From positions 267,774-331,773 of the forward strand of contig JAEWCZ010000053.1 of NCBI GenBank assembly GCA_023390335.1: a stretch of 64,000 nucleotides of DNA, in the 5' to 3' direction. How positions within the stretch are numbered: the stretch's first letter is position 1; the number at the start of each line of letters is the position of its first letter. Shown piece by piece: positions 8,842 through 16,873 of this stretch. Source of the stretch: Bacillota bacterium (GTDB lineage: Bacteria; Bacillota; Clostridia; Acetivibrionales; DSM-1351). The notes below the pieces were generated by a model. That model was not told the origin of the DNA and did not search any database. It was given only the letters and a program-made list of their open reading frames with translations. Position numbers and translations under genes: made by a program.

Positions 8842-11703
8842 TTATTTCTTTTCAATAGTTACGTCGTCAAACCAGGCAGTTCCTGTAGTTTGCTCATTTA
8901 AGGCACCAAGGCTACATTTTACTGTAATACTTGTATTGCTTCCTGAGTCATAATCCAGATATACCTGTTTCCATTCATTTTCTGCAGCCGTAACGGGAAC
9001 GAGTCTAAATGCGTCTGAGCCACATCTTACAGCTAGACTTGCACTTCCATTACTTATATTGCTTGTTTTCACCCATACACCTACACGGTAGGTTGCACCT
9101 GCCTCGACAGGTATTATGTTGCTGATATAACCATAATTCAATTGATCGAATGCAATTTTTGCTGAACGATGACCGTTATGCTTAACGCTGCTGTCCAGCT
9201 GAATGGTAGTTGGATCAATATTCAGGTTGAGGGTAGCCCATTTATTTATACCTGTAGCATTATTCCGATAGAATTCAAAACCCAGATTATAATCCTTTTC
9301 CAGCTTAAAATCGTCAAACCATGCAGTGTCGCCATCTGTAAGCCCACATTGTATTTGCACGCTGGTGTTGTCTCCCGAAAACCAACGAAAATATACAGGA
9401 GTCCAGTCTTGAGTCCCTACTATTGAATTACTATAGACATAGGTCAAAGGACTTTGTGGAAGTATGGACAAATATGCACCCCCGGTGACACTGGAAGTTT
9501 TAATATATCCACTAATCAGATAAGTAGTATTTGGCTCTACATTTGTATTGAGCACATAATAACCAGGACTATTACGGGTTATTTTCGCTGAGTAATTTCC
9601 ACTATGTTTAACTATCTGATCTAAAGATGGGGATCCAGCTTGACCCCAGCCGGAAGGCGTACCATCAGTATTTAATGACTCAAAGCCGGGATTAGGAATT
9701 TCCTGAGGGATTAAATTATTCATTCTTGAAACATAAATAGTGAAATACTGAACATATTTATTGACAGGTTCACCTGAAAGGTCCTTGTTATAAGCAGTTA
9801 CGGTTACATTATAGGAGTTTCCTGCCTGTGAGGCCTGCGGCACCCAGTCTATGGTTTTGGTACTGTTGTCATAGGTAGCTCCCTCCGGTAGTCCGGAAAC
9901 ATCCAGAAAAACCGGGTCATTTTCAGGATCAGTTGTTTGTAAATTAATATTAAAGGGTTTATCGGGGTAAGCATTTACGTCGGAAAGATCATTTGAGACA
10001 TGAGGGGACCTGTTTTGGGGATTAGTGAACTTATATTTAAGAGTGGGATCACCAAGAAGAATGTATACAGAGCCTATATTACCATTTTGATGTCTTGAGA
10101 CTAAACTTTTAAAGGCTGTGCCTATACAGTTGCTTTTTAAGTCCACGAAATATTGCGGATCAGCAAAAAAGATACTGCTGGTTGTCATTCCGGTAATGTT
10201 ATAAACATTTGATTCTCCTGTATTGCTGTTTTTGTTGAACAGAAGAGCAGCACCAAGATTGTTTTTGGTAAAATCACAGGCTGAACAGGAATTAAGGTGA
10301 AGATAGTTCACTTTGACGGTTATTCCGTTAATGTCGTTTATAGTGGGATAATCAAATACAGCGTCATCTTCTGATCCATTTGGATGAGATGTAATTGACC
10401 AGCTTTCCTGAAATGCATGGATTGTTTCGTACCCTAATCTGTATCCGCCCTGAAGAAGGTCCAAAAATTTACTTTTAGTTGTTGATACTTTATTTGATAT
10501 ACTGTAAATCTCTTTTTCTAAATTAGCCAGTCCGGTTACCATTTGAGGTTCGTCTTCCGTAAAATCATCGTCAGCAAAGGAAAAGGCTTTAGGCTCGAAA
10601 GACATATTTCTACCGGCCAAACGGAAGTTATGAATTTTTGAAAGATATTCCGAGGTTTTTTGGCTTGCTTGTTGATCAGAGTCCGAAATAGCTCCTGCAG
10701 ATATCCTACCATATATCATATCCGGTGCTAGTTCTGATATATCCTGAGTGGGATTTACTGGTTGTTCATATGAACCATCTCCATCCGAGTCAGACCAATT
10801 ACTCATATCCGAATAAAAGAGATCTGTTGGTGCTTTTTCATTTTTAGTAGGACTTGATTCCCAATAAGCACATGGAATTGATGGGGCAGAACCTATAAGA
10901 ACAAAGCCTTCATAACCTTGATCATAATATCCTCTGATTACTTGCTTCAGGGCATTGGGGTTTTCGCAAACATGGAAACTTGTGTCTCCTACATAGTTGC
11001 TGTCAGTAACATTGTTTACTTTAATAAGCGTTGGAGCCCACCCCTCATTTGCTAAATCCGACATGTATGTATTTAATTCGGTTTGACAATAACTATAAAT
11101 TTTGCTGCTTACAATTACTAGGAATTTCTTAGGGTTGGGGATAACCATAGATTTAGAACCCCATATTATACTATTAGATAAATAAGCAGTTACCTTATTC
11201 CAATCTTGATAGTCGGTACCCGTTGGATTAAAAGAGTAGTCATTAGATTGGTTGAAATTTGACCAATCCGATTTGTAAATTCTGTTTCTAAGTTCAATAC
11301 TTGAATTCGGTGCCAAGATAATACCTTGCGGAAAGCTTATTTCCAAATAGTTATCAGCGTTTGAAGTAGGTGGAGTGATATCTATAAAATTACCTGTTAC
11401 TCCCGAGATATTAGCATTATTATATAGGCAGGAGTCACAAACGAAATTCTGTGTACTGCTGCTATCCTTGGTATAATAATATCTTAGCTTTACTTCTGAC
11501 ATATTTAACGGGTTTGTGCCGTCGTTGTAAATTCTAAAGTTAGGAGATATGGTATTTGTAGTTTGAGCGGTGTTTCCCAAATACATTTGTACTCTTAATA
11601 CTCCTTCCGATGCATAGGCATTTGAATTTGTTATAAAAGCAAATAATTGTAATACAAGCATAAATACTAAGGTTACTGGAATTAATTTACTTGGTTTTTT
11701 CAT
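8842..11703 (-). CDS. Secreted modular protein: CBM3, C25-type peptidase, Ig-like and two CBM4/9-like domains
   Basis: A 953-residue exported protein. It has a signal peptide (residues 1-31), a CBM3 cellulose-binding module (about 35-183, LRVQMYLGNTAQTTNTISPN), a gingipain/C25-like caspase-fold region (about 190-560) with candidate catalytic H429 (ETIHAFQES) and C473/C476 (LNSCSACDF), and an acidic DSDGDG loop near 306-310 that could bind calcium. A cadherin/Ig-like domain (about 565-668) and two CBM4/9-like modules follow, each ending in AWFDD. There is no dockerin, so it would attach to cellulose rather than the scaffoldin. It may process or scavenge protein on plant cell walls. Peptidase activity is inferred from fold and residues. 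Confidence 0.8.
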   Translation of the reverse strand: MKKPSKLIPVTLVFMLVLQLFAFITNSNAYASEGVLRVQMYLGNTAQTTNTISPNFRIYNDGTNPLNMSEVKLRYYYTKDSSSTQNFVCDSCLYNNANISGVTGNFIDITPPTSNADNYLEISFPQGIILAPNSSIELRNRIYKSDWSNFNQSNDYSFNPTGTDYQDWNKVTAYLSNSIIWGSKSMVIPNPKKFLVIVSSKIYSYCQTELNTYMSDLANEGWAPTLIKVNNVTDSNYVGDTSFHVCENPNALKQVIRGYYDQGYEGFVLIGSAPSIPCAYWESSPTKNEKAPTDLFYSDMSNWSDSDGDGSYEQPVNPTQDISELAPDMIYGRISAGAISDSDQQASQKTSEYLSKIHNFRLAGRNMSFEPKAFSFADDDFTEDEPQMVTGLANLEKEIYSISNKVSTTKSKFLDLLQGGYRLGYETIHAFQESWSITSHPNGSEDDAVFDYPTINDINGITVKVNYLHLNSCSACDFTKNNLGAALLFNKNSNTGESNVYNITGMTTSSIFFADPQYFVDLKSNCIGTAFKSLVSRHQNGNIGSVYILLGDPTLKYKFTNPQNRSPHVSNDLSDVNAYPDKPFNINLQTTDPENDPVFLDVSGLPEGATYDNSTKTIDWVPQASQAGNSYNVTVTAYNKDLSGEPVNKYVQYFTIYVSRMNNLIPQEIPNPGFESLNTDGTPSGWGQAGSPSLDQIVKHSGNYSAKITRNSPGYYVLNTNVEPNTTYLISGYIKTSSVTGGAYLSILPQSPLTYVYSNSIVGTQDWTPVYFRWFSGDNTSVQIQCGLTDGDTAWFDDFKLEKDYNLGFEFYRNNATGINKWATLNLNIDPTTIQLDSSVKHNGHRSAKIAFDQLNYGYISNIIPVEAGATYRVGVWVKTSNISNGSASLAVRCGSDAFRLVPVTAAENEWKQVYLDYDSGSNTSITVKCSLGALNEQTTGTAWFDDVTIEKK

Positions 11704-11819
11704 AAGAATCTCCTTTAGTTGAACTGAGTAGTTTTATTTATTGAAAGCTGGCCAGCTGACAATTCGGTTTTTATAAATGATGTGTATTGCAGAATTTGAA
11801 GTTACAGATAATGTAATAA

Positions 11820-11864
11820 AAAATAATACAGAATTGTTTAGTACAAACAATTCTGTATTATTTT
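11820..11864. terminator. Long perfect hairpin, probable terminator
   Basis: A perfect 19-20 bp AT-rich inverted repeat (arms 11820-11839 and 11845-11864, 5-nt loop AGTAC) lies in the 426-bp gap between the peptidase start and the small XRE gene. The arms end in TTTT on the plus strand. No intact gene ends here, so it may belong to a deleted one; a methyltransferase scrap lies just downstream. Confidence 0.5.
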
Positions 11865-11897
11865 ACCATTATGATTTTATTTAATCAACTTTTTTAA

Positions 11898-12026
11898 CCG
11901 ATAAGATTTAAGAAGTTTGAGGAAGCCAGAAGGGTATTAAAACCAAATGGAATTCTTTCTATAGCACCGTTTGAATGTGAATATCTCAGGGATTCAAGTG
12001 GAAAAAGAAGAAAACACTCTAGATAA
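11898..12026 (+). pseudogene. C-terminal scrap of a class I SAM methyltransferase
   Basis: The frame before the TAA at 12024-12026 reads KKFEEARRVLKPNGILSIAP and then FECEYLRDSSGK. EARRVLKPNGxL is the hallmark strand around motif post-II/III of Rossmann-fold SAM methyltransferases. An in-frame stop lies just upstream at 11895 and no start or SAM-binding loop is present, so only about 40 residues survive. It is best read as debris of a lost gene. Confidence 0.5.
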
Positions 12027-12038
12027 AAATATTTTAAT

Positions 12039-12100
12039 GTAAAGTACACTTGACATACCCATGGAATAGTATTATACTAATGATGTAAAGTTAACTTTAC
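12039..12100 (+). promoter_or_regulatory. Strong promoter flanked by two operator-like repeats
   Basis: TTGACA (12050-12055) and TATACT (12073-12078) are separated by 17 bp, a near-ideal sigma-A promoter. A perfect 16-bp palindrome GTAAAGTTAACTTTAC (12085-12100) covers the likely start of transcription. A 13/16 copy, GTAAAGTACACTTGAC (12039-12054), overlaps the -35. The two sites start 46 bp apart. The next gene is an XRE repressor, so self-repression is likely. Confidence 0.7.
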
Positions 12101-12129
12101 ATATCTAAAGTAGAAAGGAGTATCTATGA

Positions 12130-12333
12130 TTGAAAAATAAAATAAAGGATTTAAGGGAGAAATATGGTTTTACTCAGCAATATCTGGCAGACCAAGTAAA
12201 TGTGTCAAGGCAAACAATTATATCTTTGGAAAATGGAAAATACAATCCATCTATTTTCTTAGCATATAAAATTGCAAAAATTTTTAAAATGACAATTGAA
12301 GATATATTTGTATTTGAGGAGGATTTATTATGA
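12130..12333 (+). CDS. Small XRE family regulator (YozG/Cro-like)
   Basis: A 67-residue protein that is essentially only a helix-turn-helix (FTQQYLADQVNVSRQTIISLENGKY, split around residues 14-38) followed by FKMTIEDIFVFEEDLL, the standard layout of small clostridial regulators paired with a membrane protein. The start is a TTG at 12130, 9 nt after AAGGAG. An out-of-frame ATG at 12126 opens only MIEK and stops. The stop overlaps the next start (ATGA), implying translational coupling. The promoter carries two operator-like repeats. Confidence 0.85.
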   Translation: MKNKIKDLREKYGFTQQYLADQVNVSRQTIISLENGKYNPSIFLAYKIAKIFKMTIEDIFVFEEDLL

Positions 12334-12740
12334 GTATTGAAAAGTATATAAAGAAAGAAATTCTATTTTCACAAATATTTATTATTATAGGACTAATAGC
12401 AGGAATAACCGGGTTTATATTTGAATACCAGAAAGAACTTATGACTGGCTTAACAGCAGGATTTCTTCCTACTGGAATAGGGACAATGATATTATATAAA
12501 TATGCTAAGAAAAAGCCTGAAATGAAAAAGAATATTGAGCTTGAAAATGAGGAGAGAAATATTTATATTAATACGAAGGCAGGGCATTCTGCATTTTGGG
12601 TTTCGTATTGGTATATATTCACAAATGTCATCTTGTATAATGTAATAAAAATGACTTTTCTGAAATTTCTAATTATAACCTTATTCTTTATGGCTATTGT
12701 GTACTTCACATTTGTTTTTATATATCATAAAAAATATTGA
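12330..12740 (+). CDS. Four-helix membrane protein paired with XRE regulator
   Basis: A 136-residue protein with about four membrane helices (IFIIIGLIAGITGFIF; TGLTAGFLPTGIGTMILY; FWVSYWYIFTNVILY; FLIITLFFMAIVYFTFVFIY) and a charged cytoplasmic stretch KKKPEMKKNIELENEERN between helices 2 and 3. Proteins of this layout are routinely found behind small XRE regulators in Firmicutes, sometimes annotated as DUF2178-like. The function is unknown. It overlaps the regulator by four bases, so the two are co-translated. Confidence 0.75.
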   Translation: MSIEKYIKKEILFSQIFIIIGLIAGITGFIFEYQKELMTGLTAGFLPTGIGTMILYKYAKKKPEMKKNIELENEERNIYINTKAGHSAFWVSYWYIFTNVILYNVIKMTFLKFLIITLFFMAIVYFTFVFIYHKKY

Positions 12741-12785
12741 TTTCATTTATCAGAAACTTACGGCTGCAATTTAAGATTACATTTG

Positions 12786-13397
12786 TCATTTAACCTTAAA
12801 AACTTCTTCAATGGTATCTAAATTTTCATCTATAGTCCTTTTTCCATCTACAATAAGTGTTGAATATCCTAATGTCGTTGCATCATTTAGCACTGAGTCC
12901 GCAAACAGGTAATCTCTTTTCATCCAATTTTCAAAAGCAAGTTCTTTATTGCTGCATCCCTCTAAATATTGCATGACCCATGGCCTTTGTGAATACATTT
13001 CATACTGAAATTCATTTGTGGGAACCATACATATGTAATTTGACTTTCCTACTCCAATTTCGCTTATTAATTTCGGCAAAAATGCTGCGCCTTCTGTAAT
13101 AATTGGAACTTCACTATTGAGCTTATTTAAATCCTCCAGTATAAATTCGAACATTTCATTATAAATATCTTGTTCTTCCAGATTTTGAATCTCCGGCTCC
13201 CTTAGCCATATCTCATCTAATGACATCACTGCTATTTTAGATAATAAAGGTTTACTCAGCTTTGCACCTTTATTAATATAAACCTCCAATAAGTCGTCTA
13301 CTTTGAAATATTGAAAGTTATATTTCTTGGATATCATTTCTGCAACTGTACTTTTCCCACAGCATGGGGAACCTCCGATATAATATATTTGTCTCAT
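12786..13397 (-). CDS. P-loop kinase-like ATPase
   Basis: A 203-residue protein with an N-terminal Walker A loop GGSPCCGKST (about residues 8-17) directly after MRQIYYI, then FKVDDLLEVYI. This layout is found in adenylylate-kinase-fold small-molecule kinases and in predicted 2-phosphoglycerate-kinase-like or AAA-type proteins. PIITEGAAFLPKL probably carries the Walker B region and RPWVMQYLEGC the lid. The substrate is unknown. It is a single gene, convergent with the XRE/membrane pair. Confidence 0.7.
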   Translation of the reverse strand: MRQIYYIGGSPCCGKSTVAEMISKKYNFQYFKVDDLLEVYINKGAKLSKPLLSKIAVMSLDEIWLREPEIQNLEEQDIYNEMFEFILEDLNKLNSEVPIITEGAAFLPKLISEIGVGKSNYICMVPTNEFQYEMYSQRPWVMQYLEGCSNKELAFENWMKRDYLFADSVLNDATTLGYSTLIVDGKRTIDENLDTIEEVFKVK

Positions 13398-13473
13398 ATA
13401 TTTCTCCTACTTTAGTGCTCATTTCATGTTTATTTTATCATTAGTACAAATAGAATGAAAACATAAGATTCTC

Positions 13474-13502
13474 TTGACACACTTTAATGGTGTGTATATA
13501 CT
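13474..13502 (+). promoter_or_regulatory. Promoter of the GntR-ABC operon with embedded inverted repeat
   Basis: TTGACA (13474-13479) and TATACT (13497-13502) are 17 bp apart. The spacer holds an inverted repeat, ACACAC (13477-13482) and GTGTGT (13490-13495), with a 7-nt centre. This is a natural binding site for the GntR/YtrA repressor encoded 50 bp downstream. Confidence 0.65.
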
Positions 13503-13554
13503 GTATATGTAACAACAATAACAGTAATAACATTTAAAACAGCAGGAGGTTAAA

Positions 13555-13938
13555 TTGAAAATCATAATTTCCAATACATCCGGGGTACCAATATACGAAC
13601 AGATAAAAGAGCAGATAAAAAGTTCAATCCTGTCGGGTGAAATTGAAGAAAACCAATTGCTGCCGTCCTTGAGACAGCTTGCAAGGGAACTTAAAATAAG
13701 CGTACTTACGACCACCAGAGCATACACAGAGCTGGAACAAGAGGGCTATGTCACCAACGTACAGGGCAAAGGCTGCTATGTACTGGGGAGAGGGTCTGAA
13801 CTGATTCGGGAACAGCTACTAAAGGATATAGAGGAAAATCTGTCTGCTGCCATAAAGTCTGCTAGAAGGGCAGAGGTATCAGAAGAGGATCTTGTTAAAA
13901 TGCTCAAAATTCTTATGGAGGATGAGGGATATGAATAA
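13555..13938 (+). CDS. GntR family regulator, YtrA subfamily
   Basis: A 127-residue protein with the winged helix of GntR regulators (VPIYEQIKEQIKSSILSGEI, LPSLRQLARELKISVLTTTRAYTELE) and only a short C-terminal dimerisation tail of about 50 residues. That short tail defines the YtrA subfamily, which usually controls adjacent ABC transporters. The start is TTG at 13555, 5 nt after AGGAGG. The coding end overlaps the ABC ATPase by 8 nt. The inverted repeat in its promoter suggests autorepression of the operon. Confidence 0.9.
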   Translation: MKIIISNTSGVPIYEQIKEQIKSSILSGEIEENQLLPSLRQLARELKISVLTTTRAYTELEQEGYVTNVQGKGCYVLGRGSELIREQLLKDIEENLSAAIKSARRAEVSEEDLVKMLKILMEDEGYE

Positions 13939-14791
13939 TGATATAGAAATAAGAAATCTATGTAAAGATTTTGATACTTTTAAACTGAAGGATATCAGCT
14001 TTGCTTTACCCCAGGGATATATTATGGGTCTGGTAGGGCCTAACGGTGCCGGGAAAACCACTACTATTAAACTCATGCTTAACATGCTACAAAAGACATC
14101 CGGCGATATAAAGATTCTGGGATTGGATAGTGTTACCGAACAGAACAGGATTAAGGAAAGTATAGGTGCGGTATTTGATACCAACTATTTTGTTCAGGAT
14201 TGGACTGTCAAAGAAGTTGAACGCTACGTAGGTATGTTTTACAGTACTTGGGACTCTACTAAGTATAAATCTCTTATAAGCAAGTTTGGCTTAAGCCCTG
14301 ATAAAAAGGTAAAGGACCTGTCGAGAGGAATGCAGATGAAGCTTATGATATCGTGTGCATTATCCCACGATGCAAGGCTTTTGATACTAGATGAACCAAC
14401 TAGTGGACTGGACCCCGTAGCAAGAGATGAACTTCTTGATATAATGACAGAATTCATTGAAGATGGCAAAAGAAGTATATTGTTTTCCACACATATAACC
14501 TCAGACCTTAATAAGATTGCAGATTATATCACTTTTATAAATCAGGGTTGTCTATTTTTCACAGGAACCAAGGATGAATTTATTGATGGGTTTAGAATGG
14601 TAAAGGGAGGTAAAACCGATATTACGTCTGAACAGGAAAGAAAAATGGTTGGCATAAGAAAATATTCCGCAGGCTTTGAGGGATTGATTAAAACTGAGGA
14701 CTTAAGGTTCTACGGAAATCTAGCCTGTGAGCCTGTTTCCATTGACGATATAATTGTTTTCACAAACAGAGGGGGTAAAGCCAATGACTAG
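13931..14791 (+). CDS. ABC transporter ATP-binding protein
   Basis: A 286-residue ATPase: Walker A GPNGAGKTTT, signature LSRGMQMK, Walker B LLILDEPTSGLDP and H-loop STHI. I start it at the ATG at 13931, inside the end of the GntR gene, because GGAGGATGAGGGAT precedes it; longer upstream starts only read through the regulator. It pairs with the permease that overlaps its own 3' end by 8 nt. Together with a YtrA-type regulator this resembles export systems induced by cell-envelope stress or peptide antibiotics; the substrate is not evident. Confidence 0.92.
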   Translation: MNNDIEIRNLCKDFDTFKLKDISFALPQGYIMGLVGPNGAGKTTTIKLMLNMLQKTSGDIKILGLDSVTEQNRIKESIGAVFDTNYFVQDWTVKEVERYVGMFYSTWDSTKYKSLISKFGLSPDKKVKDLSRGMQMKLMISCALSHDARLLILDEPTSGLDPVARDELLDIMTEFIEDGKRSILFSTHITSDLNKIADYITFINQGCLFFTGTKDEFIDGFRMVKGGKTDITSEQERKMVGIRKYSAGFEGLIKTEDLRFYGNLACEPVSIDDIIVFTNRGGKAND

Positions 14792-15437
14792 TATTTTTAA
14801 AATTGTAAAACTGGATTTTGCATTAATAAAACCATACATTAAAATTATTTTTATTGCATTGTTATCACCTTTAATTGTAATGTACACCATGAAGGATATA
14901 ATCTCGGGAACTTTATTCTGTGCATGTATGCTGGCAATGACCTCGGGATATACCTTCTCGGTTGCAGAAAAGAACGATCTTAGCAGACTCTACGGCCTTC
15001 TTCCTATAAGCCGAAAAGATATTGTAACCGGAAAGTACCTGTTTGTAATTATAGAAGGAATAATTTTGAATTTAATAGGAATATCCGCAAACGCTATAAT
15101 ATTGACTATACTAAAGGTGGATTTTACATTCAGCGATATTTTAGTCGGCTTTAGCGTGGGGCATTTTGTATACTGTTTCTTTACTGCAGTACAGTTACCA
15201 TTCCTTTTTAAATACGGAGGCATAAAGGGAAGGTTCTTTACATTTGTGCCTTTCCTTGGAATTCTATTAATAAGTGAAGTAGCAAAAAGAATGAGTCCTG
15301 ATAAGCTGGCAGAACTGACCTCAATTGCAATACTAAATAATCCGTATGGTTTGCTTGTAATAAGTATTTTGTTCAGTATAACAGTATACTGTACATCGGG
15401 AGGAATATCACAAAAAATATTTTGTAGGTTGGAATAA
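14784..15437 (+). CDS. ABC-2 type transporter permease
   Basis: A 217-residue membrane protein with about six helices (IKIIFIALLSPLIVMYTM; GTLFCACMLAMTSGYTF; ILNLIGISANAIILTIL and others). The mid-protein EKNDLSRLYGLLPISRKDIVTGKYL is typical of ABC-2 permeases found in YtrA-controlled operons of clostridia. It starts at ATG 14784 after GGGGGT and overlaps the ATPase, so the three genes form one coupled operon. No terminator with a poly-U tract is obvious right after it, only a GC-rich stem with a large loop. Confidence 0.85.
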   Translation: MTSIFKIVKLDFALIKPYIKIIFIALLSPLIVMYTMKDIISGTLFCACMLAMTSGYTFSVAEKNDLSRLYGLLPISRKDIVTGKYLFVIIEGIILNLIGISANAIILTILKVDFTFSDILVGFSVGHFVYCFFTAVQLPFLFKYGGIKGRFFTFVPFLGILLISEVAKRMSPDKLAELTSIAILNNPYGLLVISILFSITVYCTSGGISQKIFCRLE

Positions 15438-15505
15438 AATAAAGTGCCGGGCTGCATGTTTTAATTGAATAAATTATTCTGTTACTGCTGCCCGGTCAAA
15501 AGGAT

Positions 15506-15573
15506 GTATAGCAAAGTCAGAAGCACAGGGCGTTACCTATAAGGCCAGACCAACTGATACACCTCTGCTATGC
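15506..15573. other. Unexplained base-paired intergenic segment
   Basis: Between the permease and tRNA-Ser, GTATAGCA (15506-15513) can pair with TGCTATGC (15566-15573), enclosing an inner GTCAG/CTGAT pairing. Upstream, CCGGGC near 15446 can pair with GCCCGG near 15490. It matches no riboswitch consensus I know and precedes no protein gene. It could be a small RNA, a tRNA leader or chance. Confidence 0.25.
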
Positions 15574-15691
15574 TACTAATAAGAATAACTTAAAAATATG
15601 GCTATTTTGTAGAAAATTTGTGAAGAAATTATGTCAGGAAAAAAGCTTGAAACCGTTTAGGTTTACGTGTACAATATTACATGTATTCTGT

Positions 15692-15783
15692 GGAGAAGTA
15701 CCCAAGTGGTTGAAGGGTCCGCACTCGAAATGCGGTAGGCGGTTAATAGCCGTGCAAGAGTTCAAATCTCTTCTTCTCCGCCA
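15692..15783 (+). tRNA. tRNA-Ser(CGA)
   Basis: The 92-nt sequence folds as a class II tRNA: acceptor GGAGAAG with CTTCTCC, anticodon stem CCGCA/TGCGG with loop CTCGAAA (anticodon CGA at 15726-15728), a long variable arm, the T loop TTCAAAT, and an encoded CCA at 15781-15783. It reads serine UCG codons. A strong terminator follows at once, so the gene is transcribed alone. Confidence 0.97.
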
Positions 15784-15784
15784 C

Positions 15785-15824
15785 AAAAGCGCGCATATAT
15801 TAATACAATATGCGTGCTTTTTTT
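15785..15824 (+). terminator. Terminator of tRNA-Ser
   Basis: A 14-bp stem (AAAAGCGCGCATAT pairing with ATATGCGTGCTTTT, one G-T pair) runs into seven T residues immediately after the tRNA CCA end. Confidence 0.9.
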
Positions 15825-16362
15825 ATATTTCTATATAAGAATTTACTGAGAAAATGTAATCTTTAACACTTTTTTAATGAAAAATGGATAATTAAGTACT
15901 AATAATGTATAATTTATCACTTAATCAGATGTCCGAGAAGAGATAATATAATAGCGGAAACACAATCAATACACACTTCTATACAAAAGATTATTGTCCA
16001 CGCTTTAAATATACACGAATGATAAAAATGTGGATAATTACAATTCAAAACATACGACAAAAAGAAAAGGTTTCCTAATAAAGCTCAAAAGGAGTATTTC
16101 TTACCTATTGATACATTAAACTATATAAAAAAATGAGTTTCTACATTAGCTCAATAATTTTTATCTTATACCATGTCATTTGGTGTAATAAGCTATGTGT
16201 TAAATGTTATCGAATCCTACTATAGAGTTGTAAATAAAACAATAAGAATATATTTAGTGCTGCCTTGAAATTATGATAATAAATTGGAATCAATGCAAAA
16301 AATGTAACACGAGGTTAAATCCATTGATGAAGCAATTTTAATGTTAAGGAGGTGCCGTGACG
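15825..16362. other. Gene-free AT-rich stretch
   Basis: About 540 bp without a convincing coding frame, RNA gene or strong promoter. The composition is very AT-rich. Only the AAGGAGGTG ribosome site of the next gene (16346-16353) is recognisable. Confidence 0.5.
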
Positions 16363-16779
16363 ATGAAGAAGAAAATCTTATGCTTAACTGCCCTAATTCT
16401 GGTTTTAGTGGTTTCCGGTGTATACATTTTTATTAATGTATTACATACTACTCCTACATCTGTAAATAAAATTGAAGAAAATACTCCAGGTGAGATTAGC
16501 TTATCATGCAAGTATTATTATTGGATTAAAATTACAGGGATAGAACTGGCAGAAGGGGATGACGGATGGTATCAAAAAAAGGAGGATTACTTTATTTTTG
16601 AAAAGCTAGATAAGTATAGTGTATATCATAAAAATAAATATATGTATAGCGAAAAATATGAAATAAAAGATGGAGTTCTAACCTTGAATTTCCCGGATAG
16701 AACGACCAAAAGCTATAAAATTTCTAAAGATGGTAAAGTATTGACTTTGGATGATTTACATAAGTATGTTAGAGATTAA
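16363..16779 (+). CDS. Small membrane-anchored or exported protein, unknown
   Basis: A 138-residue protein with one N-terminal hydrophobic helix (ILCLTALILVLVVSGVYIFI) and a hydrophilic C-terminal domain rich in Tyr and Lys (KKEDYFIFEKLDKYSVYH, YEIKDGVLTLNFPD). The late strand-rich pattern resembles small extracytoplasmic beta-sandwich domains seen in DUF-type lipocalin-like proteins, but I cannot name the family. The ATG at 16363 is preferred over GTG 16357 because of its distance from AAGGAGGTG. It lies upstream of the GH16 gene in the same direction, about 95 bp apart. Confidence 0.6.
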   Translation: MKKKILCLTALILVLVVSGVYIFINVLHTTPTSVNKIEENTPGEISLSCKYYYWIKITGIELAEGDDGWYQKKEDYFIFEKLDKYSVYHKNKYMYSEKYEIKDGVLTLNFPDRTTKSYKISKDGKVLTLDDLHKYVRD

Positions 16780-16873
16780 TGTTTATCGGTTTATTTAATT
16801 AATGTATATAATTGGGCCCAATATATAAATAAGTAGTACAGCAATACCAATTTAATTTAAGGGAGGAATTGAA

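Noticed and set aside
15620..15838. Open frame across the tRNA-Ser locus
   Set aside because: It reads straight through a perfect class II tRNA and its terminator, so it is not a gene.
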